From NCBI RefSeq assembly GCF_034008635.1, contig NZ_CP125378.1:648501-712500 (forward strand): 64,000 bases of DNA, in the 5' to 3' direction. This DNA is from Pseudomonas sp. P8_229 (lineage in GTDB: Bacteria > Pseudomonadota > Gammaproteobacteria > Pseudomonadales > Pseudomonadaceae). Of this stretch, positions 8,902 through 17,813 are shown piece by piece (position 1 is the stretch's first letter; every line of letters starts with the position of its first letter). Made by a program: the position numbers and the translations under genes. Under the pieces are notes generated by a model. That model was not told the origin of the DNA, did no database searches, and was given only the letters and a program-made list of their open reading frames with translations.

Positions 8902-8935
8902 CATCTGAAATTGTATACATCCACTCCGAAGAGGT

Positions 8936-8998
8936 GTTCGCCCAGTGTAATGGCCTGGCAATCCATGCACCGGTAAAGAGCCCTGACACTGGGCGAAC
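8936..8998. repeat. Widely spaced 13-bp perfect inverted repeat
   Basis: GTTCGCCCAGTGT at 8936-8948 and its exact complement at 8986-8998, 37 bases apart, lie in the otherwise featureless gap 8902-9188. The arms could close a long stem-loop in an RNA. No T-run follows, so it does not look like a simple terminator. The rest of the gap is AT-rich and I see no coding frame in it. Confidence 0.6.
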
Positions 8999-9136
8999 GG
9001 GAAGGATTTTAATAGAAGTTGGCGGATATGTCGTCATTCTTAAAGGTAAATATTATGTACGAATAAGTTAATAGATATTTATCGACGAAATCCTTTCACG
9101 AAACTTTCAAAGCGCTGCACAACTCATTTCAGATGA

Positions 9137-9168
9137 TTGTTCTCATACAATACGTTGTACAAGAACAA
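9137..9168. repeat. AT-rich interrupted palindrome after the periplasmic-protein gene
   Basis: TTGTTCT (9137-9143) pairs with AGAACAA (9162-9168), and inside it TACAA (9146-9150) pairs with TTGTA (9155-9159) around a four-base loop. It lies about 20 bases past the stop of the minus-strand gene. It may end that transcript or be a protein-binding site; no U-run is present. Confidence 0.5.
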
Positions 9169-9188
9169 CCATCCTGTAGAGTTAATAC

Positions 9189-9773
9189 TCAGCTTTCATG
9201 CTGACTGGTCACTTTTAATATATCGGTGTAAGTGACGATAACGCTCTGCCCTTCTTTCAGATCTTTCAATTTGGCTTGGATTTCAGGCTTCTTCACGTCG
9301 AGGGTTTTCGACTGGCCTTGGGGGTCTTGCAGAGTCACCTGGTTGTTCTTCAAATCAATTTTGGTAATTTTCAGCTGCACCTGAATCTGGCGATAGGCCT
9401 CGCCGCCCGGGTTTTCGCTGCCCGGCGCCTTGCGTAACTCGCCGTTGCGCTCGACGGTGCCAGGCAGACCTTTATCCACATCGGTATCGAGGTAAGCCGC
9501 GACAGAACGCTGGACTTCGAGTGTTACCAGGTCGCCGATCTGGAGGTTGTCGAGGTTTTTCGCCTTGTCGCTCAGTTGAACGTGGACCTGGCGACCTTCA
9601 GGGCCTTCGAGCACGACCTGATGTTTGGCCGCATCGACGGCCAGCACTTTGGTGGTGACCTTATCGGCCTCGAGGGTGGCGGACAACGGAATATCGGCAG
9701 CCAATACGCCGAAACTGGTGGCGGACAATACGGTTGCGAGGGTGATGGCCTTGGCCAGTGCTTGAAGCTTCAT
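9189..9773 (-). CDS. Exported small beta-rich periplasmic protein, unknown function
   Basis: 194 residues from the ATG at 9773, chosen because it opens a clean Sec signal peptide (MKLQALAKAITLATVLSATS, cut after VLA near residue 26). An upstream in-frame start would add an uncleavable 23-residue tail. The mature part has two similar beta-type segments: VLAVDAAKHQVVLEGPEGR...VQLSD near 43-65 and ITKIDLKNNQVTLQDPQGQ...LDVKK near 135-155. Each is followed by a helix and a GDLVTLE or GQSVIVTYTD strand. This looks like a duplicated fold, in the style of small copper/DUF-type periplasmic proteins, but I cannot name it. It stands alone, with no obvious operon partner. Confidence 0.8.
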   Translation of the reverse strand: MKLQALAKAITLATVLSATSFGVLAADIPLSATLEADKVTTKVLAVDAAKHQVVLEGPEGRQVHVQLSDKAKNLDNLQIGDLVTLEVQRSVAAYLDTDVDKGLPGTVERNGELRKAPGSENPGGEAYRQIQVQLKITKIDLKNNQVTLQDPQGQSKTLDVKKPEIQAKLKDLKEGQSVIVTYTDILKVTSQHES

Positions 9774-9858
9774 AGGCGGTACTTTCCCTGTAATGAATGG
9801 CAACAACCGGCGCCAACGCGTGTTGGGCGCCGGATGTGCCACTGAGCATAGACGCTGT

Positions 9859-9927
9859 TCAGGGCTTGGCTTTGGTTTCTGATGCTGCGTCGGGGGATTG
9901 CTGCCAGCAGGTCTGGTCGTCGCTCAT
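9859..9927 (-). CDS. Possible 22-residue small protein
   Basis: ATG at 9927, GAGG about 8 bases upstream, and a TGA at 9859-9861, giving MSDDQTCWQQSPDAASETKA plus two residues. It sits between the AttH-like gene and the periplasmic protein gene on the same strand. It is too short for coding statistics; kept only because of the ribosome-binding site. Confidence 0.25.
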   Translation of the reverse strand: MSDDQTCWQQSPDAASETKAKP

Positions 9928-9963
9928 GGGGAAGTCCTCGACGGGGTCGCGCAAAGGGGCCGG

Positions 9964-9989
9964 TTCGCGGGCAAGCTCGCTCCCACAGG
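9964..9989. repeat. Single REP element
   Basis: TTCGCGGGCAAGCTCGCTCCCACAGG matches one arm of the Pseudomonas REPs seen throughout the window. It lies just downstream of the stop of the minus-strand lipoprotein gene at 10006, the usual 3' position, and has no partner arm here. Confidence 0.8.
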
Positions 9990-10005
9990 GTTTTGTGTAT
10001 GAACG

Positions 10006-11073
10006 TCAATACCCGGTCATTTCCAGATAGCCGCGTCCGCCATGGCTGCCGCTGATTCGCACCGGGCCTTCCCAATAGGGAATGCGCAGGTTCATCCAGG
10101 CGTTGGGGTTCAACGCCGACAGACTGATGTCGAGGTGTTTGTCGGGAATGCTGATCGACCAGCGCACCGGCATCGAACGGCCGGCGACTTTCGCGGTGTC
10201 GTGGGGAGTGAGTTTGATCTGGTCGCCGTGCAGGGTTTGGGTCTGGCCGTCGGCGCTGATCCAGGTGCCGGTCAGATATGGCGCGCCATCGGTTTGCCGG
10301 GTGCGAAACAGCATCAGCGATGCCCCGCTGTCCAGGTGCAGGGAAAACCAGTCCCAACCGGTCTGATTGGCCGCCAGCGGCTGGCTGCTCCATTCCCGGT
10401 CCAGCCACGCCGGGCCGCTGACGGTGTAGGTCTGCCCATCGATTTGCAGGGTGCCGCTGGCCTGAAAAAACGGCTGGCTGTAGTAGTACGAAGCCTGGCC
10501 CTGTTCGGATTTGCGGCTGAAACCATTGTCGCCCTGCAACACCAGCGGACGACTGGAGGTGAGGTGCAGTTGATAGCTGAAGGCTTTGTCGCGGGCACTG
10601 AGTTGCAGATCCGTCAATGGATCCGGTGCCTGACTGGCGAAACGCCAATCATCGATCCACGCCTCGAACGGTGCCACGTTCACTCCGGCCTGCCCTACGC
10701 CGCCCCGGGCGTAACGCTCGGCGGCATGGTGCGCGGTGGCCGAGGTCACCGCCGCATGGCCAAGCCAGATCGTCTGGTTGCCCCAGCCCGGTTGCCGCGG
10801 CGTTGGTTTCAAGGCGCTGCGAAACAACGTCCACTGCACACCGAAATCGTTGCCCTGCGGGTCCTTGAGATTGGCGGTGACGTACCACCACTCGATACGA
10901 AACCCATCATGGGCACCATGATCCGCCGGGAAGCTGAACACGCGCCCCGGCACTACGGGAGTGAATTGAGCAGCCTGATCGCCGAGCCCGGCAAAGCCTT
11001 TTTGTTCAGGCGCCGATTGATCACAGCCAACCAGCAGCAATGCCAGGCACAACGCAACCCGGTCAATCCTCAT
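10006..11073 (-). CDS. AttH/CrtC-like lipocalin-domain lipoprotein
   Basis: 355 residues from the ATG at 11073; a TTG two codons earlier is less likely. A lipoprotein signal is visible: a hydrophobic stretch ending LLLVGCDQ, with the lipid-bearing Cys near 17. The mature protein has the CrtC/AttH signature (HDGFRIEWWYVTANL, then GVQWTLFR and AGPAWLDREWS-type motifs). This family has two lipocalin-like barrels and includes carotenoid hydratases and many uncharacterised envelope proteins. The start overlaps the permease stop by 11 bases, so this is the third gene of an ATPase-permease-lipoprotein operon. It probably binds a hydrophobic ligand handled by the ABC transporter; no substrate is evident. 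Confidence 0.88.
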   Translation of the reverse strand: MRIDRVALCLALLLVGCDQSAPEQKGFAGLGDQAAQFTPVVPGRVFSFPADHGAHDGFRIEWWYVTANLKDPQGNDFGVQWTLFRSALKPTPRQPGWGNQTIWLGHAAVTSATAHHAAERYARGGVGQAGVNVAPFEAWIDDWRFASQAPDPLTDLQLSARDKAFSYQLHLTSSRPLVLQGDNGFSRKSEQGQASYYYSQPFFQASGTLQIDGQTYTVSGPAWLDREWSSQPLAANQTGWDWFSLHLDSGASLMLFRTRQTDGAPYLTGTWISADGQTQTLHGDQIKLTPHDTAKVAGRSMPVRWSISIPDKHLDISLSALNPNAWMNLRIPYWEGPVRISGSHGGRGYLEMTGY

Positions 11074-13534
11074 GGGCAAAGGTCCTCAACAGATCCGCCG
11101 GTTGCGTGCGGTACAACGAATACAGCGGCCAGGCTGATGCAAGCAACGTCGCCAACAGCGCCAACCCCATCAGTTGCAGCAGTTGCAGCGGAAACACCCG
11201 CAACGGCAAACGCCAGCCGAACGCCTGCACGTTGATCACTGCATCCAGACACCACGCCAGCGCGATCCCCAGCGGCAGCGCCAACACCAGCGTCAGCACC
11301 GCCAGCAGCCAGGTCTGGCCGAGGTTGAGCAGCATCAACTGGCGGCGCGTCACGCCCAAGGCCCACAGCGGCGCCAGTTGCCCGAGGCGGCTCTGACTCT
11401 GGGTCAGCAGACTGATGAACAGCGCCACACCGGCGACCGCCAGCGTCAGGCTGTTCAACGCCGCGGTGGCCGCAAAGGTGCGCTCGAACACTTGCACCGA
11501 CCAACCCTTGAGCCGCGCCTGATCGACGATGCGGCTGTCATCGATCTGAAAGCGCGTTTGCAGCGCAGTCAAAAACGGCGGGATGTCTGGCGGCGCGATG
11601 CGCAGGTTGAAACGGTTCGGCGTCAGTGACGGCCACAGGCGCAACAGATGGTTGCTGTTGACCAGCACGTGCCCCTTGGGATTACCGTAGTCGGCGTAGA
11701 TCCCGACGATGCGCGGTGACCAAGTCCCCCCCGGAGTCGGCAACGCCAGATGATCACCCGCGCGCACTTTGAGGCGCCGCGCCAGTTGTTCGCTGAGCAT
11801 GACTGCATCGTCGTTCGCCAGATGCGTCCACGGATCCCCGGCAATTCCGTCAAGCAGCGGCCAGTGCTCTCGATAATGCGCATGATCGATCACCCCGAAC
11901 ACATCCGCCGGCCAGCCCTGCACGGTCACCGCCACCTGCCAGTTGGGCAGCACGGCGCTGACCTTCGACTGCTGTTTGAGCCAGCTGTACAGTTCGCGCG
12001 ATTGCGCCGGATTCACCGGGTTGATGTAGAGCTCGGCGCTCAGGCGTTGTTCGAGCCAGTCGTTGAAGGTCTGGCGAAAACCGGCGGTCATGCTGCCGGC
12101 GCCGATGTTGGCCGCCAGCGCCAGCAGCAACGCCATCAGCGCCAGGCTCAGCGCCGGCAGTTGCTGGCGACAGTCGGCGAGAAACCACTGACCGAGCACC
12201 GAACGACTGCGCCCGAGCAGTTGATTGAGCACCGCACTGAGCAGCACGGGCAACACCAGCGCGGCACCGAGCAGCAGCCCGGCCATCAACGCAAAACCGC
12301 TGCCGAGGCTGTCGCCCCACACCAACGCCAGCAGCGCCATCGCGCCCAATAGCGCCGCCAGCCAACCCTGGCGCCGCAACCAGCGTGCGTGCTGCTGATG
12401 CCAGGCTTGCGGTTCCGCCACCGCCAACAACGGCAAGCGTGCCGCGCGCAACAGACTGTTGGCGCCGGCCAGCAGCGCGCCGAACAGGCTCAAGCCGACG
12501 CCACTGAACCACCACCACCCACTCAGGCGCAACTGCCCCGCCACTTCCGCGCCGTACAAACCACGCAGGCTGGCGGCGACGTCCGGCAGCAACACACTCG
12601 CCAGCCAGTAACCGCTGATAACCCCGAACACCCCGCCGACCAGGGCCAGCACGCCCAACTCGACGATCAGACTGGCGATCAACATCCGCGCACTCACCCC
12701 GCAGGCGCGCAGGGTGCGCAGCAATCCGCGACGCTGCTCCAGCGCCAGGCCAATGGCCGCGTGAACGATGAACAACCCGACCACGAACGAGAGAAAGCCC
12801 AAGGCATCGAGATTCAGATGAAAGCTCTCGGTCAGGCACGCCAGATTGTTTTCCTCGGCGCTGCTTTTGAGCTGCAACTGCCCTTTGAACGCCGCCGGCA
12901 ACTCGTCATGAAAATCCTTTGGCAGTAACAGCCGCGACAGTTGCCCGGGTTGTTCGAGCAGGGTTTGCGCGACGCCGATGTCCACCAGCAACACACCCGG
13001 CGCCATATCCTTTTGCGCGTGCAGCGGCGGCAGGGTCTGGCCGTTGACGGTCTGCGGCGTGGCGCCTTCGCTGAGGTTCAAGGCCTGCAACGTCCCCGGT
13101 GAAATCCACGTGCTGCCCGGCGGCGAGAAGAACTCGACAATGCGCTCGATCGGCATCGCCTGCCCGGCCACGGCGGAATCGGCCGGTAGCGATACCGGTT
13201 CGATGCCCATCAGTTGCAGTCGTTGGTTGTCGTGATCCTTGAGGACCACTCGCCCCTGCAGCAGCGGCGAGACCGGCCAGCCTGCGCGGCGCAGATCGAT
13301 GAACCATTGCTGGGTAAACGTCGCGCCGTTGGGTGTGCCCAGGCTGGCCTGGGGTTCACCACCGATCATCTGGCTGGCCCGGGCGTAGCTGTCGCGGGCC
13401 TGACTGTTCAGCGCCTCGACCCCGGTCAGCAGACTGGTGGCCAGCCACAGCCCGGTCAGCACACTGAAGAACTGCACCGGATGCCGTCGCCAATGGCTGA
13501 GCAGCGCGCGCAGGGTTTGCCAGAAAACGTTCAC
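11063..13534 (-). CDS. FtsX-family ABC transporter permease
   Basis: 823 residues. A first membrane helix lies near 20-40 (FFSVLTGLWLATSLLTGVEAL) and is followed by a large periplasmic domain. One FtsX-type block of membrane helices lies at about 240-320 with further helices to about 440. After a second periplasmic part comes a C-terminal FtsX block at about 695-815, with the typical ALGVTRRQL motif after its first helix. Such double-FtsX permeases resemble LolC/MacB-type extractors and usually move lipids, lipoproteins or peptides out of the inner membrane rather than import nutrients. The start overlaps the ATPase stop as ATGA, and the 3' end overlaps the lipoprotein gene. Confidence 0.9.
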   Translation of the reverse strand: MNVFWQTLRALLSHWRRHPVQFFSVLTGLWLATSLLTGVEALNSQARDSYARASQMIGGEPQASLGTPNGATFTQQWFIDLRRAGWPVSPLLQGRVVLKDHDNQRLQLMGIEPVSLPADSAVAGQAMPIERIVEFFSPPGSTWISPGTLQALNLSEGATPQTVNGQTLPPLHAQKDMAPGVLLVDIGVAQTLLEQPGQLSRLLLPKDFHDELPAAFKGQLQLKSSAEENNLACLTESFHLNLDALGFLSFVVGLFIVHAAIGLALEQRRGLLRTLRACGVSARMLIASLIVELGVLALVGGVFGVISGYWLASVLLPDVAASLRGLYGAEVAGQLRLSGWWWFSGVGLSLFGALLAGANSLLRAARLPLLAVAEPQAWHQQHARWLRRQGWLAALLGAMALLALVWGDSLGSGFALMAGLLLGAALVLPVLLSAVLNQLLGRSRSVLGQWFLADCRQQLPALSLALMALLLALAANIGAGSMTAGFRQTFNDWLEQRLSAELYINPVNPAQSRELYSWLKQQSKVSAVLPNWQVAVTVQGWPADVFGVIDHAHYREHWPLLDGIAGDPWTHLANDDAVMLSEQLARRLKVRAGDHLALPTPGGTWSPRIVGIYADYGNPKGHVLVNSNHLLRLWPSLTPNRFNLRIAPPDIPPFLTALQTRFQIDDSRIVDQARLKGWSVQVFERTFAATAALNSLTLAVAGVALFISLLTQSQSRLGQLAPLWALGVTRRQLMLLNLGQTWLLAVLTLVLALPLGIALAWCLDAVINVQAFGWRLPLRVFPLQLLQLMGLALLATLLASAWPLYSLYRTQPADLLRTFAHED

Positions 13535-14184
13535 GTCAGCCGGCCGTTGGACAACACCACCCGCTGCGCCAGCCGCGCCGCCACGCGCGGGCTGTGCGTG
13601 ACCATCAGCAGGGTGGTCGGGGTGTCGTCGAGCAGTTCCAGCAACAGGCGCAGCACTTCATCGCTGGTGGCTTCGTCGAGGCTGCCGGTCGGCTCGTCGG
13701 CCAGCAACAATTTCGGCCGCGACGCCAAGGCTCGGGCCAGTGCGACTCGCTGCTGCTGGCCGCCCGACAACTGTTCGGGATAACGCTTGAGCAACTCGCC
13801 CAACCCCAGACGCTGCACCAGATGCGCCTGCCAGCGCGGCTCATGGCGCCCGGCCAGGCGCGCCTGAAACGCCAGATTGTCCTCGACCCGCAGGCTGCCG
13901 ATCAGGTTGAACTGCTGGAACACCAGGCCGATTTCGGTGCGGCGCCAGTCGGCCAGTTGTGCTTCGTTCATCTGCTCCAGCCGATGCTCGCCGCTGCGGA
14001 TGCTGCCGCGATCAACCTTGTCCAGCCCGGCGATCAGGTGCAGCAAAGTGCTTTTGCCACTGCCGGATTCGCCCATCAGCGCCAGGCTGCTGCCCGGCTC
14101 GAGTGTCAGGTCGACGCCCTGCAGCACCGGTAACGGGCCTTGGGGGGTGATGTAGCTTTTGAAGATGTCGCGAACCTCAAGCAT
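13531..14184 (-). CDS. ABC transporter ATP-binding protein, LolD/MacB type
   Basis: 217 residues from the ATG at 14184; the ten residues upstream depend on a TTG and add nothing to the domain. Walker A GESGSGKST is at 38-46, Q-loop VFQQFN near 86, signature LSGGQQQR near 132, and Walker B LLLADEPTGSLDE near 155. The D-loop and switch His (VTHS) follow. Size and sequence fit the LolD/MacB/FtsE branch, which pairs with FtsX-type permeases. It is the first gene of the three-gene minus-strand operon, divergent from the alkylsulfatase with about 140 bases between starts. Confidence 0.93.
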   Translation of the reverse strand: MLEVRDIFKSYITPQGPLPVLQGVDLTLEPGSSLALMGESGSGKSTLLHLIAGLDKVDRGSIRSGEHRLEQMNEAQLADWRRTEIGLVFQQFNLIGSLRVEDNLAFQARLAGRHEPRWQAHLVQRLGLGELLKRYPEQLSGGQQQRVALARALASRPKLLLADEPTGSLDEATSDEVLRLLLELLDDTPTTLLMVTHSPRVAARLAQRVVLSNGRLT

Positions 14185-14323
14185 GAGCGAACCTGATCGA
14201 TGAACCTGGCCCAAGGATAGCGGCCCTGAATGGTTTTTGTCCGTTGACGATCATCGCCGCGCCAGACCCGCGCCCTACCCTCCGAGACGTATCCACCCAT
14301 AACGATAAAAAACCGGAGACACC

Positions 14324-16297
14324 ATGCCCCGTTTCATTTTGAGTCCCCGCGGCCTGCTGGCCTGCCTGATCACCGCATGCCTGAGCCAATCGGCGCTGGC
14401 CGCCGACGCGCCCGTCGCCCCCAGCGCCCAGACCATCGCCGGCAATGCTGCTGTCCTGCAACAACTGCCCTTCAGCGACCGCACCGACTACGAGTCGGTC
14501 AGCAAAGGTCTGATCGCGCCGTTCAAGGGCCAGATCAAGGACGCCGCCGGCAAGGTGATCTGGGACGTGCAGGCCTACGATTTCCTCGCCAGCGACCAGG
14601 CGCCGGAATCGGTCAACCCGAGCCTCTGGCGCCTGGCCCAACTCAGTGCCCATGCCGGGCTGTTCGAAGTCAGCCCGAAGCTCTATCAGGTACGTGGTCT
14701 GGATCTGGCGAACATGACCATCATCGAAGGTGATGACGGGCTGATCATCATTGACCCGCTGACCATGGCCGAAACCGCCAGGGCGGCGCTGGACCTGTAC
14801 TACGCCAATCGCCCGCACAAGCCGGTGGTGGCGGTGATTTACAGCCACACCCACGTTGACCATTTCGGCGGCGTGCGTGGAGTGATCGACGAGGCCGACG
14901 TCAAGGCCGGCAAGGTCAAGGTGTTCGCCCCGGCCGGGTTCATGGAACACGTGATGAGCGAGAACGTCTACGCCGGCAACGCCATGAGTCGCCGCGCGCA
15001 GTACCAGTTCGGCAGCCTGCTGCCACGCGGCGAAAAGGGTCAGGTCGACGCCGGTCTGGGCAAGAGCACGCCCAGTGGCGGCACCATCACCCTGATCCCG
15101 CCGACCGACCTGATCGCCAAGGAACTGGAAACCCGCACCATCGCCGGGGTGCAGGTCGAGTTTCAACTGACGCCCGGCACCGAAGCGCCGGCGGAAATGA
15201 ACCTGTATCTGCCCGAACTGAAAGCCTTGTGCATGGCCGAAAACGCCACGCAGATGATGCACAACATCCTCACGCCACGGGGCGCACAGGTGCGCGATGC
15301 CAAGGCCTGGTCGCAATATCTGGACGACAGTCTGGCGCGCTATGGCGACAAGGCTGACGTGTTGTTCGCCCAGCACAACTGGCCGACCTGGGGCGGTGAG
15401 CGGATCCGTACGTTCCTCGCCGATCAGCGCGACATGTATGCCTTCCTCAATGACCGCACGCTGCACTTGCTCAATCAGGGGCTGACCCCGCTGGAAATCG
15501 CCGACGCGATCAAGAAACTGCCCGGCGACCTCGACCGCAAGTGGTACACCCGCGGCTACTACGGCTCGCTGAGTTTCAACACCCGCGCGGTGTATCAGCG
15601 CTACATGGGTTTCTATGACGGCAACCCGGCCAACCTCAATCCGCTGCCACCGGTGGACACCGCCAAACGTACCGTCGAGGCCATGGGCGGCAGCGCTGCG
15701 GTACTGGACAAAATGCACGCGGCGATGACCGCCGGCGACTATCGCTGGGCCGCGCAACTGGGCAATCAGTTGCTGTTCGCCGAACCGGACAACGCCGACG
15801 CGCACAAGGCGCAGGCCGAGACCCTGGAGCAATTGGGTTACCAAAGCGAAAACGCCACCTGGCGCAACATGTACCTGACCGGGGCCATGGAACTGCGCAA
15901 CGGCGTACCGCCGAACGCCGGCACTTCAGTCTCGGTGGACATGGTGCGGGCGATGAGCCCGCAGATGTTCTTCGATTACCTGGCAGTGCGCCTGGACAGC
16001 GACAAGGCCGTCGGCCACGACCTGACGCTGAACTGGACGTTCGAAGATCAGCAAAAGGACTTCAATCTGACGCTGCGCAATGGTGTCCTGACGCACCGCG
16101 CCGGTCTCAATCCGGCGGCAGATGCGGGCATCAGCCTGAGCAAGGACACGCTGGAGAAGATCAGCCTCAAGCAACTGGATTTCCCGACGGCGATGCAGAA
16201 GGGTCTGATCAAGTTGCAGGGTAACGGCAAGAAATTTGCCGAGTTGATGGGCAGCCTGGATACGTTCGGGCCGCAGTTCAATATCGTTACGCCTTGA
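14324..16297 (+). CDS. sdsA1: SdsA1-type alkylsulfatase
   Basis: 657 residues, the usual size for SdsA1-family alkylsulfatases, which hydrolyse primary alkyl sulfates such as SDS to alcohol and sulfate. A Sec signal peptide (cut near SALA-A, residue 26) predicts periplasmic or secreted location. The metallo-beta-lactamase fold carries the binuclear zinc motif HTHVDH at 175-180, with further ligands expected in MAENATQMMHN (near 303) and the AQHNWPTWG segment (near 347). A helical dimerisation domain follows, then a C-terminal SCP2-like domain from about 530 that binds the alkyl chain. GGAG lies a few bases before the ATG. In P. aeruginosa the gene is paired with a LysR activator; here the neighbours are an ABC operon and the DUF1254 genes. 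Confidence 0.93.
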   Translation: MPRFILSPRGLLACLITACLSQSALAADAPVAPSAQTIAGNAAVLQQLPFSDRTDYESVSKGLIAPFKGQIKDAAGKVIWDVQAYDFLASDQAPESVNPSLWRLAQLSAHAGLFEVSPKLYQVRGLDLANMTIIEGDDGLIIIDPLTMAETARAALDLYYANRPHKPVVAVIYSHTHVDHFGGVRGVIDEADVKAGKVKVFAPAGFMEHVMSENVYAGNAMSRRAQYQFGSLLPRGEKGQVDAGLGKSTPSGGTITLIPPTDLIAKELETRTIAGVQVEFQLTPGTEAPAEMNLYLPELKALCMAENATQMMHNILTPRGAQVRDAKAWSQYLDDSLARYGDKADVLFAQHNWPTWGGERIRTFLADQRDMYAFLNDRTLHLLNQGLTPLEIADAIKKLPGDLDRKWYTRGYYGSLSFNTRAVYQRYMGFYDGNPANLNPLPPVDTAKRTVEAMGGSAAVLDKMHAAMTAGDYRWAAQLGNQLLFAEPDNADAHKAQAETLEQLGYQSENATWRNMYLTGAMELRNGVPPNAGTSVSVDMVRAMSPQMFFDYLAVRLDSDKAVGHDLTLNWTFEDQQKDFNLTLRNGVLTHRAGLNPAADAGISLSKDTLEKISLKQLDFPTAMQKGLIKLQGNGKKFAELMGSLDTFGPQFNIVTP

Positions 16298-16337
16298 TCG
16301 GGATGACGCGGGAAAACCGCGTCGCGCCCTTCGCGAA

Positions 16338-16385
16338 CAAGCCCGCTCCCACAGGATTACGCTGAACCCTGTGGGAGCGGGCTTG
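16338..16385. repeat. REPIN hairpin after the alkylsulfatase gene
   Basis: Exact inverted pair of REP arms at 16338-16354 and 16369-16385 around 14 bases, starting 40 bases past the stop and between convergent genes. It probably stabilises or ends the alkylsulfatase mRNA. Confidence 0.9.
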
Positions 16386-16421
16386 CTCCGGGCGGCGTTC
16401 CGACGAAGGCGTCAGTCCAGA

Positions 16422-17813
16422 CTACACAGAAACCACTTCAACCACCGGCATCCGCCAGCGCTGTTCAACAACGTCCTGCGTCGGCCCATACAACCGCAAG
16501 ATCAGCGTAAACGCCCCGCTCTGTGGCGTCGGCAGCCAGTTGCTCGACGCGTCCTGTTCAGGCGCCCCGCTCTGCATCATCAGCGTCAGCCCGCCATCGC
16601 TATCCGCCTGCAACGCATCACGACTGCTCAGGCAATAACGGTCAATCGCGTTCGCCACCAGTTGCCGATCCGGCAAGTCATACAACGTCAGCGACCAGAA
16701 CTCACTGGCCGGCGGCAACTGCCCCGGCGCAAAGCGCAGACGATAACGCCGTCCACCCTGCAGGGGCTGGCCCTGATTGTCGAGACGGCTGCCGGTGTAG
16801 AACGCCTCTTCAACGCTGTTGCCGTAAATCCCCATCAGCGCCCCCACCGCACGGTTCACATAGTTACCGTGCATTGCCTCGCGGTTGCCGAACAGGCCCA
16901 GCGTGCTGCGTGTCTGTGTCACCGCCGTTTGCAGTTGTGCCTGCGCTTGCTGAATACCGGCGATCAGCCCCTGCTGTTGGTTGGCAGGCAGCGCGGCGAA
17001 ATCGAACGGTTGCCCCGGCACGATGCCGATTGTTGCAAAACGCTCACGCAGTGCCTGCTCCGACGGCTGCGTCGGACACAGCGCCAGAATCTGATTGAGC
17101 ACGCCGATAAACGCCGGCCCCAATCCGCTTTTGCTGTCCCACGCTGGCCAGGCGATCGGCGCGGCCGCCGTCGGTGCCGGGCCAGCGGTGTATTGGTGCA
17201 ACCCGCGCAAACGGTATTGCTGTTGCAAGGCTCGCACGGCGGGCATGTCATCAGCGTTCTTCAGACCGGTGCGGCCGAGGACCATGACGATCTCGGTTTC
17301 ACTGCGCAGCACGGCTTTGATTCCGCTAGGCTTCGGCCCTTGCCAGTTCGGCCCGGCGATCAGGTAATCGCCCGCTTCACGACCGGTGCCGAGCACACCG
17401 ACGTAGCCGAAATTATGGGTGTACTGATCGACCAGTTGATGCACGTAGTAGCGGTCCTGGTCCACTGCCGGCACGCTCAGCACTTGCGGTTCGCTGCGCA
17501 GATCCAGCCAGGCCCAGGAGTACGGCGTGTCGTTGTTCGGCGTGACGATTTCACGATTGGCCGGGGTGTAGAGTTGGCTGTAGTGGCGAAACCGATTGAA
17601 GCCGCCGACGTATTCCGGCGCATTCGGATTGAGCAGCTGTTTCTCCAGAGTCTGGTAATGCATGAGCATCGGGTAGGCGTAGATCCACGCCTGTTGCGCA
17701 ATCGCCTGAAACTCACTGATATCGTCAGCCAGTACCCATCGCGGCATCATCAGACTGGCGCCCACTGCGCCCATGCCGGCGAGCAGGCGGCGACGACTGA
17801 AGACCAGGTTCAT
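16422..17813 (-). CDS. DUF1254/DUF1214 protein with Tat signal
   Basis: 463 residues from the ATG at 17813. This start gives a twin-arginine signal (SRRRLLAGMGAVGASLMM) ending near ADD at about 30. An upstream in-frame start would run back into the previous gene. The N-terminal half is DUF1254 (AYPMLMHYQTL, VTPNNDTPYSWAWLDLRSEP, VLSVPAV) and the C-terminal half is DUF1214 (FWSLTLYDLPDRQLVANAIDRY, NWLPTPQSGAFTLILRLYGP). Both domains are of unknown function. The start overlaps the stop of the paralogous gene upstream (AATGA), so the two are coupled and their products may form a heteromer. The neighbouring paralogue uses a Sec signal instead, which is unusual for a coupled pair. Confidence 0.88.
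   Translation of the reverse strand: MNLVFSRRRLLAGMGAVGASLMMPRWVLADDISEFQAIAQQAWIYAYPMLMHYQTLEKQLLNPNAPEYVGGFNRFRHYSQLYTPANREIVTPNNDTPYSWAWLDLRSEPQVLSVPAVDQDRYYVHQLVDQYTHNFGYVGVLGTGREAGDYLIAGPNWQGPKPSGIKAVLRSETEIVMVLGRTGLKNADDMPAVRALQQQYRLRGLHQYTAGPAPTAAAPIAWPAWDSKSGLGPAFIGVLNQILALCPTQPSEQALRERFATIGIVPGQPFDFAALPANQQQGLIAGIQQAQAQLQTAVTQTRSTLGLFGNREAMHGNYVNRAVGALMGIYGNSVEEAFYTGSRLDNQGQPLQGGRRYRLRFAPGQLPPASEFWSLTLYDLPDRQLVANAIDRYCLSSRDALQADSDGGLTLMMQSGAPEQDASSNWLPTPQSGAFTLILRLYGPTQDVVEQRWRMPVVEVVSV

Noticed and set aside
8828..9037. 69-codon minus-strand frame
   Set aside because: Runs through the terminator of the glycosyltransferase gene and overlaps its 3' end; no ribosome-binding site or family.
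14177..15844. 555-codon minus-strand frame across the alkylsulfatase gene
   Set aside because: Antisense shadow of a well-supported gene in high-GC DNA; no recognisable domain.
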